DNA from: Xenopus tropicalis
Taxonomy: Eukaryota; Chordata; Amphibia; Anura; Pipidae
Reading direction: 5' to 3'
Length of the DNA stretch: 64,000 nt
NCBI RefSeq assembly: GCF_000004195.4
Contig: NC_030683.2
Coordinates: forward strand, 45,893,358-45,957,357
In this document: piece after piece, positions 1-28,074 of the stretch
Layout: each line of letters opens with the position of its first letter
How positions within the stretch are numbered: position 1 is the first letter of the stretch
The notes under the pieces: model-generated
Told to the model about the DNA's origin: nothing
The model's input: the letters and a program-made list of their open reading frames with translations, nothing else
Database searches by the model: none
Made by a program: the position numbers and the translations under genes

Positions 1-413
1 CCTGTTAGGGTTTTATAAACTGCACTAATTTCCAGCATCTAGAAATCATGGGTGAGAGTATGTTTATTATAAATATATATTCATGCGGTTTTAGAGTGGT
101 GTGACATAAAGGCCTAGGGCAGCACAAGCTAAAATATACCCCCAGGTGCAGGATAAGTAAAGGCATAAAGCAGCTTAAGCCAAAATACATCCTTGGGTAC
201 AGGATGCAAAAAAGTAGATCGTACCTGAAAATGCAGAATTAGTGCAGAATGAATAATGGCCTAGGGCAGTTCAGATTAAAATACACCCCTGTGTTCAATT
301 TGTCCTTAAATATAAAATCAATACTTTCTGTGCAAAATCACTTGTAATAATGTGCTTTTGGCCATCAGTGACTGTGATTTAGTTCTTCACTTATCTCTTG
401 TTTCTTTAACCAG

Positions 414-3864
<3,451 letters not shown>

Positions 3865-6029
3865 TTTCTGGCCCTTGATATCGGCTTCTACCTTTGGCCT
3901 TTTGTATCATCTTCTGCCTCTGCTAACCCATCACTACTAGGCCTTGCAATCCTTAAAGGCTCTTAAAGTCACCAGGAGTGGATATTTTGCGCCTGGAGCA
4001 AATTTATCAACTGTCCTCATGAAAGGAGGAGTCCCCCTGTTTGCACCACACATTACACACTAATATTGTCCCCACATTTTAGTCTAGCTCCAGCTCCAAT
4101 TGTATAGGCTAGTATTTAGAAATAGATAGAAAGTTAAACATTAAACAGGACACTAGAATACAGGCTACCAACACTACTACACATAATACATCACTGATCC
4201 AGGGACTTATCCGACTGCCATATTGGAGTCAGGAAGGAATTTTTTCCCCTTCTGAAGCACATTGGACACAGCTTCAGAAGGTTTTTTTGCCTTCCTCTGG
4301 ATCAAGATAAATAGGAATCTTATGAATAAATAGTTGAACTTAAATTTGAACTTAAATACTAAATTACTAAATAGAAAATAAGATGCCAGCAATTAAGATG
4401 GTAGAAGATAAGGATATTAAATGTTCAGTTTAGTATTCCCTTATTACTGTTATGGCACCACCCTCATTTATTGTCAGTTTAATTCTTTGAACAAATGAGC
4501 CTTAAATTCAGGAAAATAAAAGAAATAATTAAAAATCTGAGTAAATAAATAAAATGTCAGACCTTTTATAACATCAACCTGTATATAATGTCAGCTATTT
4601 TATTTATATTAAAGGGACACAGTGTAGATTAAATAGAATAACATAGCTATGGATTTCTAAAGTAATATGACAAAAATATATTAAAATGATAAGAATAATG
4701 TTATATACAGTAGCTTAGTGTTAACTAAAAACCCTAAGGCCTATTGACTTGGGCTGGCTTCTATAGTCCAAATATTTAGAGTCATATCTGGCTAAAAACT
4801 CAGACTCCCTCTCAGGATAAGGCAGGAGAAGTTGGCAAAAAACTTAGGACCAGCAATAAAGTAGTGGACTATAAAGTGCAGGACAGAAATAACTAAACTT
4901 GACTGATTTAAATAGAAAATGAACAACCATATTAGTGCACAGGTGAAAGGTTAGTATTTGTGGATACTTTTTTGTAAATATATAATTTTGTATTAAACTT
5001 TTAAAATAGGAATTTAAGAAAGTGCATGTTTAATAGAAATAATATTATAACGTCAGAGAAAATGTATATCAAAAACATCTGTGCTGAGATAAATAAAGAC
5101 AAATAGAGAATTTAAATTATTACTTACTGTCTGACTCTTTTGTTGTATCGCTATTATATTGTATTTACTGTATTATCTTATTCTATTATGCATAAAGGAG
5201 GGATAATTCAGATCCCAATGAGGAGGCCCTTGTGGCCCAGGGTTTGCAAATCTTGAGGAATTTATCTCTTTTCCTCAGTTTGATATACTTCTTTCCTGTT
5301 GGCTAGAAATCCTGCTGTCATAGTATTTTCTGTGTGTCAGACCACTTTGGACAACAACTCCCCTGAGTTATACCCTAGTCATTTTGTTGCCCTCCTACAC
5401 ACTATAAAACACCTGGGTTCCTTCAGGGGAGTTTCATATGAAGCATAGTCTTGTACGATTATATGGGTGCGTATATGGCCAGCTTTAGGCATTATGTATG
5501 GTTTGTATTTGAGCAACATAATGCAGAATTGCTTAAATACATATAAACTTGTGTATTAAAACAGTCAAAACTTTGCCTGGTTCAATAACCAAAAGAGACC
5601 AATCTAACATTTACTTTTAATATTTTAATTGCTCCATGCATCATCATCAGAATAATTTTTATATACAGCACCAGCATAATATGTAGTGCATTACATTAAT
5701 TTTTGCAATAATTTGATAAATAGTTATTGTCCTTTAGCTGCTCTGGAATATTTAAACAGGACAATCATTTTCCACATTCCTTTGGGATTATTAAAAGCCT
5801 AAATTGTGAACTCACATAAACTCCTGAGAGTTTTCTGATTAAAAAAAATTCGAATGATGATGTATTTATTAATAGTCACAATAATATTTATCTTAATATT
5901 CAAGTTTCATTTGCCTGCCTATTTTTGTCCATTTCTTAACTTGCCATGGAAGAGCACGTAACACTTTTCATGGGGGACACAATCAAATAGAATAACTAGA
6001 AAGGGAAGTTTGAGAACAAACTTTATATT
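3865..6029. other. Kinase A-B intergenic, proximal part
   Basis: AT-rich sequence after gene A, copied at 14692-16880 and 25009-27560. It holds the probable 3' UTR and polyadenylation signals, and at about 4195-4315 a dispersed frog repeat with a CCTTCTGAAG...CTTCAGAAGG inverted repeat and a CTTCCTCTGGATCAA end; the latter resembles LINE 3' sequence, judged by recall. No coding exon seen. Confidence 0.6.
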
Positions 6030-7940
6030 GGGTTGAAAAGCGTGAAGTCACTGAATGAAATCTGATCTGTTGTTGGCTCCGCCCACTTTTTCTAACGTTG
6101 GACCACAGTTATATAGTAAAACCACTGAGAAAAGTTTGGGGACCCTGGTTTTAATAGTGTCTGAATGGCAGCAATTTAAAGTTCCATACTGAAAGTCAAC
6201 GAGTGACATCTGATTGGCGGCTCCACCCCCTTTTTCTAACCTGGAACTGCAGTTACCCAGTGACTAACTCTGCAAAGTTTAGGGACACTAGGATTAATAG
6301 TTACAGAACGGCAGCAGTTTAAATTTAAACCAATAAAAGTCAATAGGTAAATTGTGATTGGTGAGTGTGCCCACTTTTTCTAACCTTGAGTGGAAGTCAC
6401 CCAGTGACAAACAGTGGGTACCCTGGCATAAATAGTGTGAGAATGGCAGCATTTTAAATTTAAATGAATAAAATTCAATGGATGGAATCTGATTGGCTGT
6501 TAGTGGCCCAACCCATTTTTCCTATTTTTGAACTGCAGTCCCCCAGTGATCAACTGTTCAAAGTTTGGGGACTCAGGCATAAAAATTGTGAGACTGACAG
6601 CATTTTACACTTCACCATTGAAAGTAAATAGGGGAAATGTGATTGGCTGTTGGTGGCTCCAACCACTTTTTTCTAACTTTGAACGGCAAATACCCAGTGA
6701 GTAACTCTGGAAAGTTTAACAACTCTGGAATTAATACTTAAATAATGGCATCAGTTAAATATAAACCAATGAAATTTAATGGGTGGAAATGGGTTGGCTG
6801 TTGGTGGCTCCGCCCACTTTTTCCAACTCTGAACCGCAGTTACCTGGTGACTAGCTCTGCAAAGTTTGGGGACCTTAGTAATAATATTTAAAGAATGGCA
6901 GCAGTTTAAATTAAAACATATGAAGTCTATAGGTGAAATCTGATTGGCTGTTGTTGGCCCTGCCCACTTTTCCAAACTTGGAACATAGTCACCCAGTGAC
7001 TGACTGTGCAAAGTTTGGGGACCCTGACATTAAACATGTGAGAATGGCAGCAGTTAAAATTTCCCCACTGAAGTAAATGAAAGAAATGTGATTGGCTTTT
7101 GGTGGCCCCGCCCACTTTTTCTAACTTTGAGTATGTAGTCACCCAGTGACTGAATGTGCAAAGTTTGGGACCCTGGCACCTAACCAATAAAATTCAATAG
7201 GTGAAATCTGATTGGCTGTTGGTGGCTCCACCCACTTTTTCAAAACTAAAACTGCAGTCCATTTGTGGTGTAGTGACCAATTGTGAAAAGTTTGGGGACC
7301 CGGGTGTTAATTCTGTGAGAATGGCAGCAGGTTGAATTTTCCCATTAAAAGTCAATAGGTAAAATCTGATTGGCTGTTGGTGGCTCCACCCACTTAAAAA
7401 GAATACAAAAAACCTTAAATGCGTAGTCACCCAGTGACTGACTATGCAAAGTTTGGGAACCCTGGCAACAAACCAATAAAATTCAATAGGTGAAATCTGA
7501 TTGGTTGTTGGTGGCTCTGCCCACTTTTCAAAAGTAAAACTGCAGTCCCCTAGTGACCAAGTGTAAAAAGTTTGGGACCCCGGTGTTATTACTGTGAGAA
7601 TGGCAGCAGGTTGAATTTCCGCTAAATCAATAGGTAAAATCTGATTGGCTGTTCCCAGCCCACTTTTGGGCATCCAGCAATCATCCTATTTTCATTCAGG
7701 CTGACCCCATGACTGTGTGATTCAAGTTTGGGGAGTGTAGCCTCAAAGCTGTAAGTGTGGCAGCAGTTTCAATTTCCCCATTAAAGTCAATGAGTGAAAT
7801 TTGATTGGCTGTTGTTGTCCCCTCCCACTTTGGGGTCATCCAACAAATGTCGCTGTTTCATTCAGGGTGACCCCATTATTATGTTATCCAAGTTTGGGGG
7901 CTGTAGCTTCAAAGCTGTAAGTGTGGCAGCAGTTTGAAAA
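6030..7940 (+). repeat. ~150-bp tandem repeat with CCAAT and GC/CACCC boxes, copy 1
   Basis: About 13 diverged monomers spaced roughly 120-160 bp. A typical monomer has TGATTGGCTGTTGGTGGCTC, then CCGCCCAC or CCACCCAC, a T-rich stretch, CACCCAGTGACT, CAAAGTTTGGGGACCCTGG, and GAATGGCAGCAGTTTAAATT. The ATTGG core (inverted CCAAT) is present in about eleven of them, e.g. near 6209, 6355, 6488, 6640, 6940, 7090, 7208, 7366, 7497, 7641 and 7801. The array ends about 0.7 kb before the first coding exon of gene B. Long minus-strand open frames here arise from the repeat. Confidence 0.9.
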
Positions 7941-8339
7941 TCTTCCCTGTCAAAGTCAATGGGAAAATTGGGGTGTTAAGAAAAGCACAAGCAACCTGCT
8001 CCGCTATAGGGTGAAGAAATGTGGGGAGTTTGGGTATTGTACCCCTAAAACTGTAGGAGGAGTAGTGTTTAGAAAATGGGGGGCGCTAAGAAGAAGAAGA
8101 AAAAGCGGAAGAATAAGCCAAAGTTGAAGAACAGTATTTTGGGGTTTTCAACCCAACACAATTATAGTCATAGAATGTATCTGCACTCCTTTCTGTGTTC
8201 AAAAATGTGTTATTTATTAAGTCAACATTCTGGTGTCTGTAAGTGAGTTGTAACTGTAGCCTGTAAAGTTTGATATCAGTGTTCCACTTCTATTATAATA
8301 TTTCTAACATTCTGACTGGGCCTGAGCTTACATGGGGCT

Positions 8340-8642
8340 GCACACAGCCCTGTACATTTCAGTTGAGATGCCAAAGTGGCAGTTGGAAACAGAGGTCTAG
8401 AGACAAGCACTTGCGGCAGTTGGTTTCAGTACTTGGTTTGTCTCAGACCAGAGTGCATCTCTTGGCGATTCCTGGATCTTCCAAGCGGTTTCAGAGTGAG
8501 AGAAAGCGATTTTTTTTTGCAGCGGAAAGCAAATTCACTTTGGTTGAGAGGAATTGCTTTTGAAGAAAGAAGAATATTTCTACAGAAAACAGAAGAAGAA
8601 AATCCAAAGTCCATTCTTTGAGACTTTATTGATACCATCAAG
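8340..8642 (+). promoter_or_regulatory. Putative 5' UTR/promoter region of gene B
   Basis: Sequence just before the gene B start, conserved in copy 2. It is purine-rich near the ATG and contains the in-frame TGA at 8619-8621. I see no clear TATA box or CpG cluster, and the transcription start cannot be placed. The only strong promoter-like motifs nearby are the CCAAT/GC-box monomers further upstream. Confidence 0.35.
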
Positions 8643-14691
<6,049 letters not shown>

Positions 14692-16880
14692 TTTCTGGCC
14701 CTTGATATCGGCTTCTACCTTTGGCCTTTTTTATAATCTTCTGCCTCTGCTAACCCATCACTACTAGGCCTTGCAATCCTTAAAGGCTCTTAAAGTCACC
14801 AGGAGTGGATATTTTGCGCCTGGAGCAAATTTATCAACTGTCCTCATGAAAGGAGGAGTCCCCCTGTTTGCACCACACATTACACACTAATATTGTCCCC
14901 ACATTTTAGTCTAGCTCCAGCTCCAATTGTATAGGCTAGTATTTAGAAATAGATAGAAAGTAAAACATTAAACAGGACACTAGAATACAGGCTACCAACA
15001 CTACTACACATAATACATCACTGATCCAGGGACTTATCCGACTGCCATATTGGAGTCAGGAAGGAATTTTTTCCCCTTCTGAAGCACATTGGACACAGCT
15101 TCAGAAGGTTTTTTTGCCTTCCTCTGGATCAAGATAAATAGGAATCTTATGAATAAATAGTTGAACTTAAATTTGAACTTAAATACTAAATTACTAAATA
15201 GAAAATAAGATGCCAGGAATTAAGATGGTAGAAGATAAGGATATTAAATGTTCAGTTTAGTATTCCCTTATTACTGTTATGGCACCACCCTCATTTATTG
15301 TCAGTTTAATTCTTTGAACAAATGAGCCTTAAATTCAGGAAAATAAAAGAAATAATTAAAAATCTGAGTAAATAAATAAAATGTCAGACCTTTTATAACA
15401 TCAACCTGTATATAACGTCAGCTATTTTATTTATATTAAAGGGACACAGTGTAGATTAAATAGAATAACATAGCTATGGATATCTAAAGTAATATGACAA
15501 AGGACAAAAATATATTAAAATGATAAGAATAATGTTATATACAGTAGCTTAGTGTTAACTAAAAACCCTAAGGCCTATTGAATTGGGCTGGCTTCTATAG
15601 TCCAAATATTTAGAGTCATATCTGGCTAAAAACCCAGACTCCCTCTCAGGATAAGGCAGGAGAGGTTGGCAAAAAACTTAGGACCAGCAATAAAGTAGTG
15701 GACTATAAAGTGCAGGACAGAAATAACTAAACTTGACTGATTTAAATAGAAAATGAACAACCATATTAGTGCACAGGTGAAAGGTTAGTATTTGTGGATA
15801 CTTTTTTGTAAATATATAATTTTGTATTAAACTTTTAAAATAGGAATTTAAGAAAGTGCATGTTTAATAGAAATAATATTATAACGTCACAGAAAATGTA
15901 TATCAAAAACATCTGTGCTGAGATAAATAAAGACAAATAGAGAATTTAAATTATTACTTACTGTCTGACTCTTTTGTTGTATCGCTATTATATTGTATTT
16001 ACTGTATTATCTTATTCTATTATGCATAAAGGAGGGATAATTCAGATCCCAATGAGGAGGCCCTTGTGGCCCAGGGTTTGCAAATCTTGAGGAATTTATC
16101 TCTTTTCCTCAGTTTGATATACTTCTTTCCTGTTGGCTAGAAATCCTGCTGTCATAGTATTTTCTGTGTGTCAGACCACTTTGGACAACAACTCCCCTGA
16201 GTTATATCCTAGTCATTTTGTTGCCCTCCTACACACTACAAAACACCTGGGTTCCTACAGGGGAGTTTCATATGAAGCATAGTCTTGTATGATTATACGA
16301 TTATATGGGTGCGTATATGGCCAGCTTTAGGCATTATGTATGGTTTGTATTTGAGCAACATAATGCAGAATTGCTTAAATACATATAAACTTGTGTATTA
16401 AAACAGTCAAAACTTTGCCTGGTTCAATAACCAAAAGAGACCAATCTAACATTTACTTTTAATATTTTAATTGCTCCATGCATCATCATGAGAATAATTT
16501 TTATATACAGCACCAGCATAATATGCAGTGCATTACATTAATTTTTGCAATAATTTGATAAATAGTTATTGTCCTTTAGCTGCTCTGGAATATTTAAACA
16601 GGACAATCATTTTCCACATTCCTTTGGGATTATTAGAAGCCTAAATTGTGAACTCACATAAACTCCTTAGAGTTTTCTGATTAAAAAAAATTCGAATGAT
16701 GATGTATTTATTAATAGTCACAATAATATTTATCTTAATATTCAAGTTTCATTTGCCTGCCTATTTTTGTCCATTTCTTAACTTGCCATGGAAGAGCACG
16801 TAACACTTTTCATGGGGGACACAATCAAATAGAATAACTAGAAAGGGAAGTTTGAGAACAAACTTTATATTGGGTTGAAA
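14692..16880. other. Kinase B-C intergenic, proximal part
   Basis: Copy 2 counterpart of 3865-6029: probable gene B 3' UTR, AATAAA-rich sequence near 15345-15382, and the frog repeat with the CTTCCTCTGGATCAA end near 15025-15135. No coding exon seen. Confidence 0.6.
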
Positions 16881-18790
16881 AGCGTGAAGTCACTGAATGA
16901 AATCTGATCTGTTGTTGGCTCCGCCCACTTTTTCTAACCTTGGACCACAGTTATATAGTAAAACCACTGAGAAAAGTTTGGGGACCCTGGTTTTAATAGT
17001 GTCTGAATGGCAGCAATTTAAAGTTCCATACTGAAAGTCAACGAGTGACATCTGATTGGTGGCTCCACCCCCTTTTTCTAACCTGGAACTGCAGTTACCC
17101 AGTGACTAACTCTGCAAAGTTTAGGGACCCTAGGATTAATAGTTACAGAACGGCAGCAGTTTAAATTTAAACCAATAAAAGTCAATAGGTAAATTGTGAT
17201 TGGTGGTTGGTGGGTGTGCCCACTATTTCTAACCTTGAGTCGAAGTCACTCAGTGACAAACAGTTGGCACCCTGGCATAAATAGTGTGAGAATGGCAGCA
17301 TTTTAAATTTAAATGAATAAAATTCAATGGATGGAATCTGATTGGCTGTTAGTGGCCCAACCCATTTTTCCTATTTTTGAACTGCAGTCCCCCAGTGACC
17401 AACTGTTCAAAGTTTGGGAACTCAGGCATAAAAATTGTGAGACTGACAGCATTTTACACTTCACCATTGAAAGTAAATAGGTGAAATGTGATTGGCTGTT
17501 GGTGGCTCCAACCACTTTTTTCTAACTTTGAACGGCAAATACCCAGTGAGTAACTCTGGAAAGTTTAACAACTCTGGAATTAATACTTAAATAATGGCAT
17601 CAGTTAAATATAAACCAATGAAATTTAATGGGTGGAAATGGGTTGGCTGTTGGTGGCTCCGCCAACTTTTTCCAACTCTGAACCGCAGTTACCTGGTGAC
17701 TAGCTCTGCAAAGTTTGGGGACCTTAGTAATAATATTTAAAGAATGGCAGCAGTTTAAATTTAAACATATGAAGTCTATAGGTGAAATCTGATTGGCTGT
17801 TGTTGGCCCTGCCCACTTTTCCAAACTTGGAACATAGTCACCCAGTGACTGACTGTGCAAAGTTTGGGGACCCTGACATTAAACACGTGAGAATGGCAGC
17901 AGTTAAAATTTCCCCACTGAAGAAAATGAAAGAAATGTGATTGGCTTTTGGTGGCCCCGCCCACTTTTTCTAACTTTGAGTATGTAGTCACCCAGTGACT
18001 GAATGTGCAAAGTTTGGGACTCTGGCACCTAACCAATAAAATTCAATAGGTGAAATCTGATTGGCTGTTGGTGGCTCCACCCACTTTTTCAAAACTAAAA
18101 CTGCAGTCCATTTGTGGCGTAGTGACCAATTGTGAAAAGTTTGGGGACCCGGGTGTTAATTCTGTGAGAATGGCAGCAGGTTGAATTTTCCCATTAAAAG
18201 TCAATAGGTAAAATCTGATTGGCTGTTGGTGGCTCCACCCACTTAAAAAGAATACAAAAAACCTTAAATGCGTAGTCACCCAGTGACTGACTATGCAAAG
18301 TTTGGGAACCCTGGCAACAAACCAATAAAATTCAATAGGTGAAATCTGATTGGTTGTTGGTGGCTCTGCCCACTTTTCAAAAGTAAAACAGCAGTCCCCT
18401 AGTGACCAAGTGTAAAAAGTTTGGGACCCCGGTGTTATTACTGTGAGAATGGCAGCAGGTTGAATTTCCGCTAAATCAATAGGTAAAATCTGATTGGCTG
18501 TTCCCAGCCCACTTTTGGGCATCCAGCAATCATCCTATTTTCATTCAGGCTGACCCCATGACTGTGTTATTCAAGTTTGGGGAGTGTAGCCTCAAAGCTG
18601 TAAGTGTGGCAGCAGTTTCAATTTCCCCATTAAAGTCAATGAGTGAAATTTGATTGGCTGTTGTTGTCCCCTCCCACTTTGGGGTCATCCAACAAATGTC
18701 GCTGTTTCATTCAGGGTGACCCCATTATTATGTTATCCAAGTTTGGGGGATGTAGCTTCAAAGCTGTAAGTGTGGCAGCTGTTTGAAAAT
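16880..18790 (+). repeat. ~150-bp tandem repeat with CCAAT and GC/CACCC boxes, copy 2
   Basis: Second copy of the intergenic monomer array, upstream of gene C exon 1 at 19502. It has the same monomer order as copy 1 with scattered substitutions; GTGATTGGTGGTTGG near 17196 is a few bases longer than in copy 1. Confidence 0.9.
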
Positions 18791-19198
18791 CTTCCCTGTC
18801 AAAGTCAATGGGAAAATTGGGGTGTTAAGAAAAGCACAAGCAACCTGCTCCGCTATAGGACGAAGAAATGTGGGGAGTTTGGGTATTGTACCCCTAAAAC
18901 TGTAGGAGGAGTAGTGTTTAGAAAATGGGGGGCGCTAAGAAGAAGAAGAAGAAGAAAAAGCGGAAGAATAAGCCAAAGTTGAAGAACAGTATGTTGGGAT
19001 TTTCAACCCAACACAATTATAGTCATAGAATGTATCTGCACTCCTTTCTGTGTTCAAAAATGTGTTATTTATTCAGTCAACATTCTGGTGTCTGTAAGTG
19101 AGTTGTAACTGTAGCCTGTAAAGTTTGATATCAGTGTTCCACTTCTATTATAATATTTCTAACATTCTGACTGGGCCTGAGCTTACATGGGGCTGCAC

Positions 19199-19501
19199 AC
19201 AGCCCTGTACATTTCAGTTGAGATGCCAAAGTGGCAGTTGGAAACAGAGGTCTAGAGACAAGCACTTGCGGCAGTTGGTTTCAGTACTTGGTTTGTCTCA
19301 GACCAGAGTGCATCTCTTGGCGATTCCTGGATCTTCCAAGCGATTTCAGAGTGAGAGAAAGCGATTTTTTTTTGCAGCGGAAAGCAAATTCACCAACTTT
19401 GGTTGAGAGGAATTGCTTTTGAAGAAAGAAGAATATTTCTACAGAATACAGAAGAAGAAAATCCAAAGTCCATTCTTTGAGACTTTATTGATACCATCAA
19501 G
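19199..19501 (+). promoter_or_regulatory. Putative 5' UTR/promoter region of gene C
   Basis: Counterpart of 8340-8642, nearly identical, with a 3-base insertion (CCAACTTTGG) near 19394 and the in-frame TGA at 19478-19480. No TATA box recognised. Confidence 0.35.
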
Positions 19502-25008
<5,507 letters not shown>

Positions 25009-25237
25009 TTTCTGGCCCTTGATATCGGCTTCTACCTTTGGCCTTTTTTATCATCTTCTGCCTCTGCTAACCCATCACTACTAGGCCTTGCAATCCTTAA
25101 AGGCTCTTAAAGTCACCAGGAGTGGATATTTTGCGCCTGAAGCAAATTTATCAACTTTCCTCATGAAAAGAGGAGTCCCCCTGTTTGCACCACACATTAC
25201 ACACTAATATTGTCCCCACATTTTAGTCTAGCTCCAG

Positions 25238-25322
25238 TTCATTTATTTATATCTATCATGTTTGGTGAAAAGATATAACTAAAGTACTAAATATAAATTT
25301 ATTTACATCAAAGTAGCATATA
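25238..25322. other. ~85-bp insertion specific to copy 3
   Basis: AT-rich block after gene C that interrupts sequence continuous in copies 1 and 2 (CCAGCTCCAATTG region). No clear terminal repeat or target duplication. It could equally be an ancestral segment lost from the other copies. Confidence 0.6.
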
Positions 25323-25968
25323 ATTGTATAGGCTAGTATTTAGAAATAGATAGAAAGTAAAACATTAAACAGGACACTAGAATACAGGCTACCAACACTA
25401 CTACACATAATACATCACTGATCCAGGGACTTATCCGACTGCCATATTGGAGTCAGGAAGGAATTTTTTCCCCTTCTGAAGCACATTGGACACAGCTTCA
25501 GAAGGTTTTTTTGCCTTCCTCTGGATCAAGATAAATAGGAATCTTATGAATAAATAGTTGAACTTAAATTTGAACTTAAATACTAAATTACTAAATAGAA
25601 AATAAGATGCCAGCAATTAAGATGGTAGAAGATAAGGATATTAAATGTTCAGTTCAGTATTCCCTTATTACTGTTATGGCACCACCCTCATTTATTGTCA
25701 GTTTAATACTTTGAACAAATGAGCCTTAAATTCAGGAAAATAAAAGAAATAATTAAAAATCTGAGTAAATAAATAAAATGTCAGACCTTTTATAACATCA
25801 ACCTGTATATAATATCAGCTATTTTATTTATATTAAAGGGACACAGTGTAGATTAAATAGAATAACATAGCTATGGATATCTAAAGTAATATGACAAAGG
25901 ACAAAAATATATTAAAATGATAAGAATAATGTTATATACAGTAGCTTAGTGTTAACTAAAAACCCTAA

Positions 25969-26248
25969 CTAGAAGAATACTGTAAGGAAAACTAATAAAG
26001 GGATTGGTTGCTGTTAGAAGTCACCTACATTCTAAGGCTTTTGTCACACATTGTGTTTCACTGATGCGCCCACCTCTGCACTGTATGTGCCTGTCACTAT
26101 GGACCCAGTGGATTTCAGTCAGAAAATACACACTTCTCTGGCCAAAATCTGCTCTGTGTGAACGCACCTGTCAGTGCTCACAGATACAGTTCAGAGGGGG
26201 GAAATTGGTTTATACACTGAAGGAGAAAGCGCAATGTGTGCTAAAGGT
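25969..26248. mobile_element. 280-bp insertion specific to copy 3, flanked by CTAA
   Basis: Copies 1 and 2 have a single CTAA (CCCTAAGGCC). Copy 3 has CTAA at 25965-25968 and again at 26249-26252 with 280 bp between, a filled/empty site pair suggesting insertion with a 4-bp target duplication. No terminal inverted repeats or A-rich tail seen, so the class is open. Confidence 0.5.
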
Positions 26249-27574
26249 CTAAGGCCTATTGAATTGGGCTGGCTTCTATAGTCCAAATATTTACAGTCAT
26301 ATCTGGCTAAAAACCCAGACTCCCTCTCAGGATAAGGCAGGAGAAGTTGGCAAAAAACTTAGGACCAGCAATAAAGTAGTGGACTATAAAGTGCAGGACA
26401 GAAATAACTAAACTTGACTGATTTAAATAGAAAATGAACAACCATATTAGTGCACAGGTGAAAGGTTAGTATTTGTGGATACTTTTTTGTAAATATATAA
26501 TTTTGTATTAAACTTTTAAAATAGGAATTTAAGAAAGTGCATGTTTAATAGAAATAATATTATAACGTCACAGAAAATGTATATCAAAAACATCTGTGCT
26601 GAGATAAATAAAGACAAATAGAGAATTTAAATTATTACTTACTGTCTGACTCTTTTGTTGTATCGCTATTATATTGTATTTACTGTATTATCTTATTCTA
26701 TTATGCATAAAGGAGGGATAATTCAGATCCCAATGAGGAGGCCCTTGTGGCCCAGGGTTTGCAAATCTTGAGGAATTTATCTCTGTGGAATGAAAGGCAT
26801 TTTCTCTTTTCCTCAGTTTGATATACTTCTTTCCTGTTGGCTAGAAATCCTGCTGTCATAGTATTTTCTGTGTGTCAGACCACTTTGGACAACAACTCCC
26901 CTGAGTTATATCCTAGTCATTTTGTTGCCCTCCTACACACTACAAAACATCTGGGTTCCTACAGGGGAGTTTCATATGAAGCATAGTCTTGTATGATTAT
27001 ACGATTATATGGGTGCGTATATGGCCAGCTTTAGGCATTATGTATGGTTTGTATTTGAGCAACATAATGCAGAATTGCTTAAATAAATATAAACTTGTGT
27101 ATTAAAACAGTCAAAACTTTGCCTGGTTCAATAACCAAAAGAGACCAATCTAACATTTACTTTTAATATTTTAATTGCTCCATGCATCATCATGAGAATA
27201 ATTTTTATATACAGCACCAGCATAATATGCAGTGCATTACATTAATTTTTGCAATAATTTGATAAATAGTTATTATTTAAACAGGACAATCATTTTCCAC
27301 ATTCCTTTGGGATTATTAGAAGCCTAAATTGTGAACTCACATAAACTCCTTAGAGTTTTCTGATTAAAAATAATTCGAATGATGATGTATTTATTAATAG
27401 TCACAATAATATTTATCTTAATATTCAAGTTTCATTTGCCTGCCTATTTTTGTCCATTTCTTAACTTTCCATGGAAGAGCACGTAACACTTTTCATGGGG
27501 GACACAATCAAATAGAATAACTAGAAAGGGAAGTTTGAGAACAAACTTCATGTTGGGTTGAAAAGCGTGAAGTC

Positions 27575-28074
27575 ACTGAATGAAACCTGATCTGTTGTTG
27601 GCTCCACCCTCTTTTTCTAACCTTGGACCACAGTTATATAGTAAAACCACTGAGAAAAGTTTGGGGACCCCGGTTTTAATAGTGTCTGAATGGCAGCAAC
27701 TTAAATTTCCCCACTGAAAGTCAACGAGTGACATCTGATTGGTGGCTCCGCCCCCTTTTTCTAACCTGGAACTGCAGTTACCCAGTGACTAACTCTGCAA
27801 AGTTTAAGGACCATAGGATTAATAGGTACAGAACGGCAGCAGTTTAAATTTACACCAATAAAAGTCAATAGGTAAATTGTGATTGGTGGTTGGTGAGTGT
27901 GCCCACTTTTTCTAACCTTGAGTGGAAGTCACTCAGTGACAAACAGTGGACACCCTGGCATAAATAGTATGAGAATGGCAGCATTTTAAATTTAAATGAA
28001 TAAAATTCAATGGATGGAATCTGATGGAAAGAAATGTGATTGGCTTTTGGTGGCCCCGCCCACTTTTTCTAACT
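27575..28074 (+). repeat. ~150-bp tandem repeat, truncated copy 3 (array edge)
   Basis: The first three to four monomers are present. At about 28024 sequence equivalent to 6493 jumps to that equivalent to 7078 (internal deletion between monomers). Similarity to the unit then stops after about 28074, where single-copy sequence begins. Confidence 0.85.

Noticed and set aside
7194..7673. 159-codon minus-strand open frame in the intergenic repeat (also 18043-18522)
   Set aside because: Its peptide repeats with the DNA monomer and it exists only because several monomers happen to lack stops; no start context or domain.
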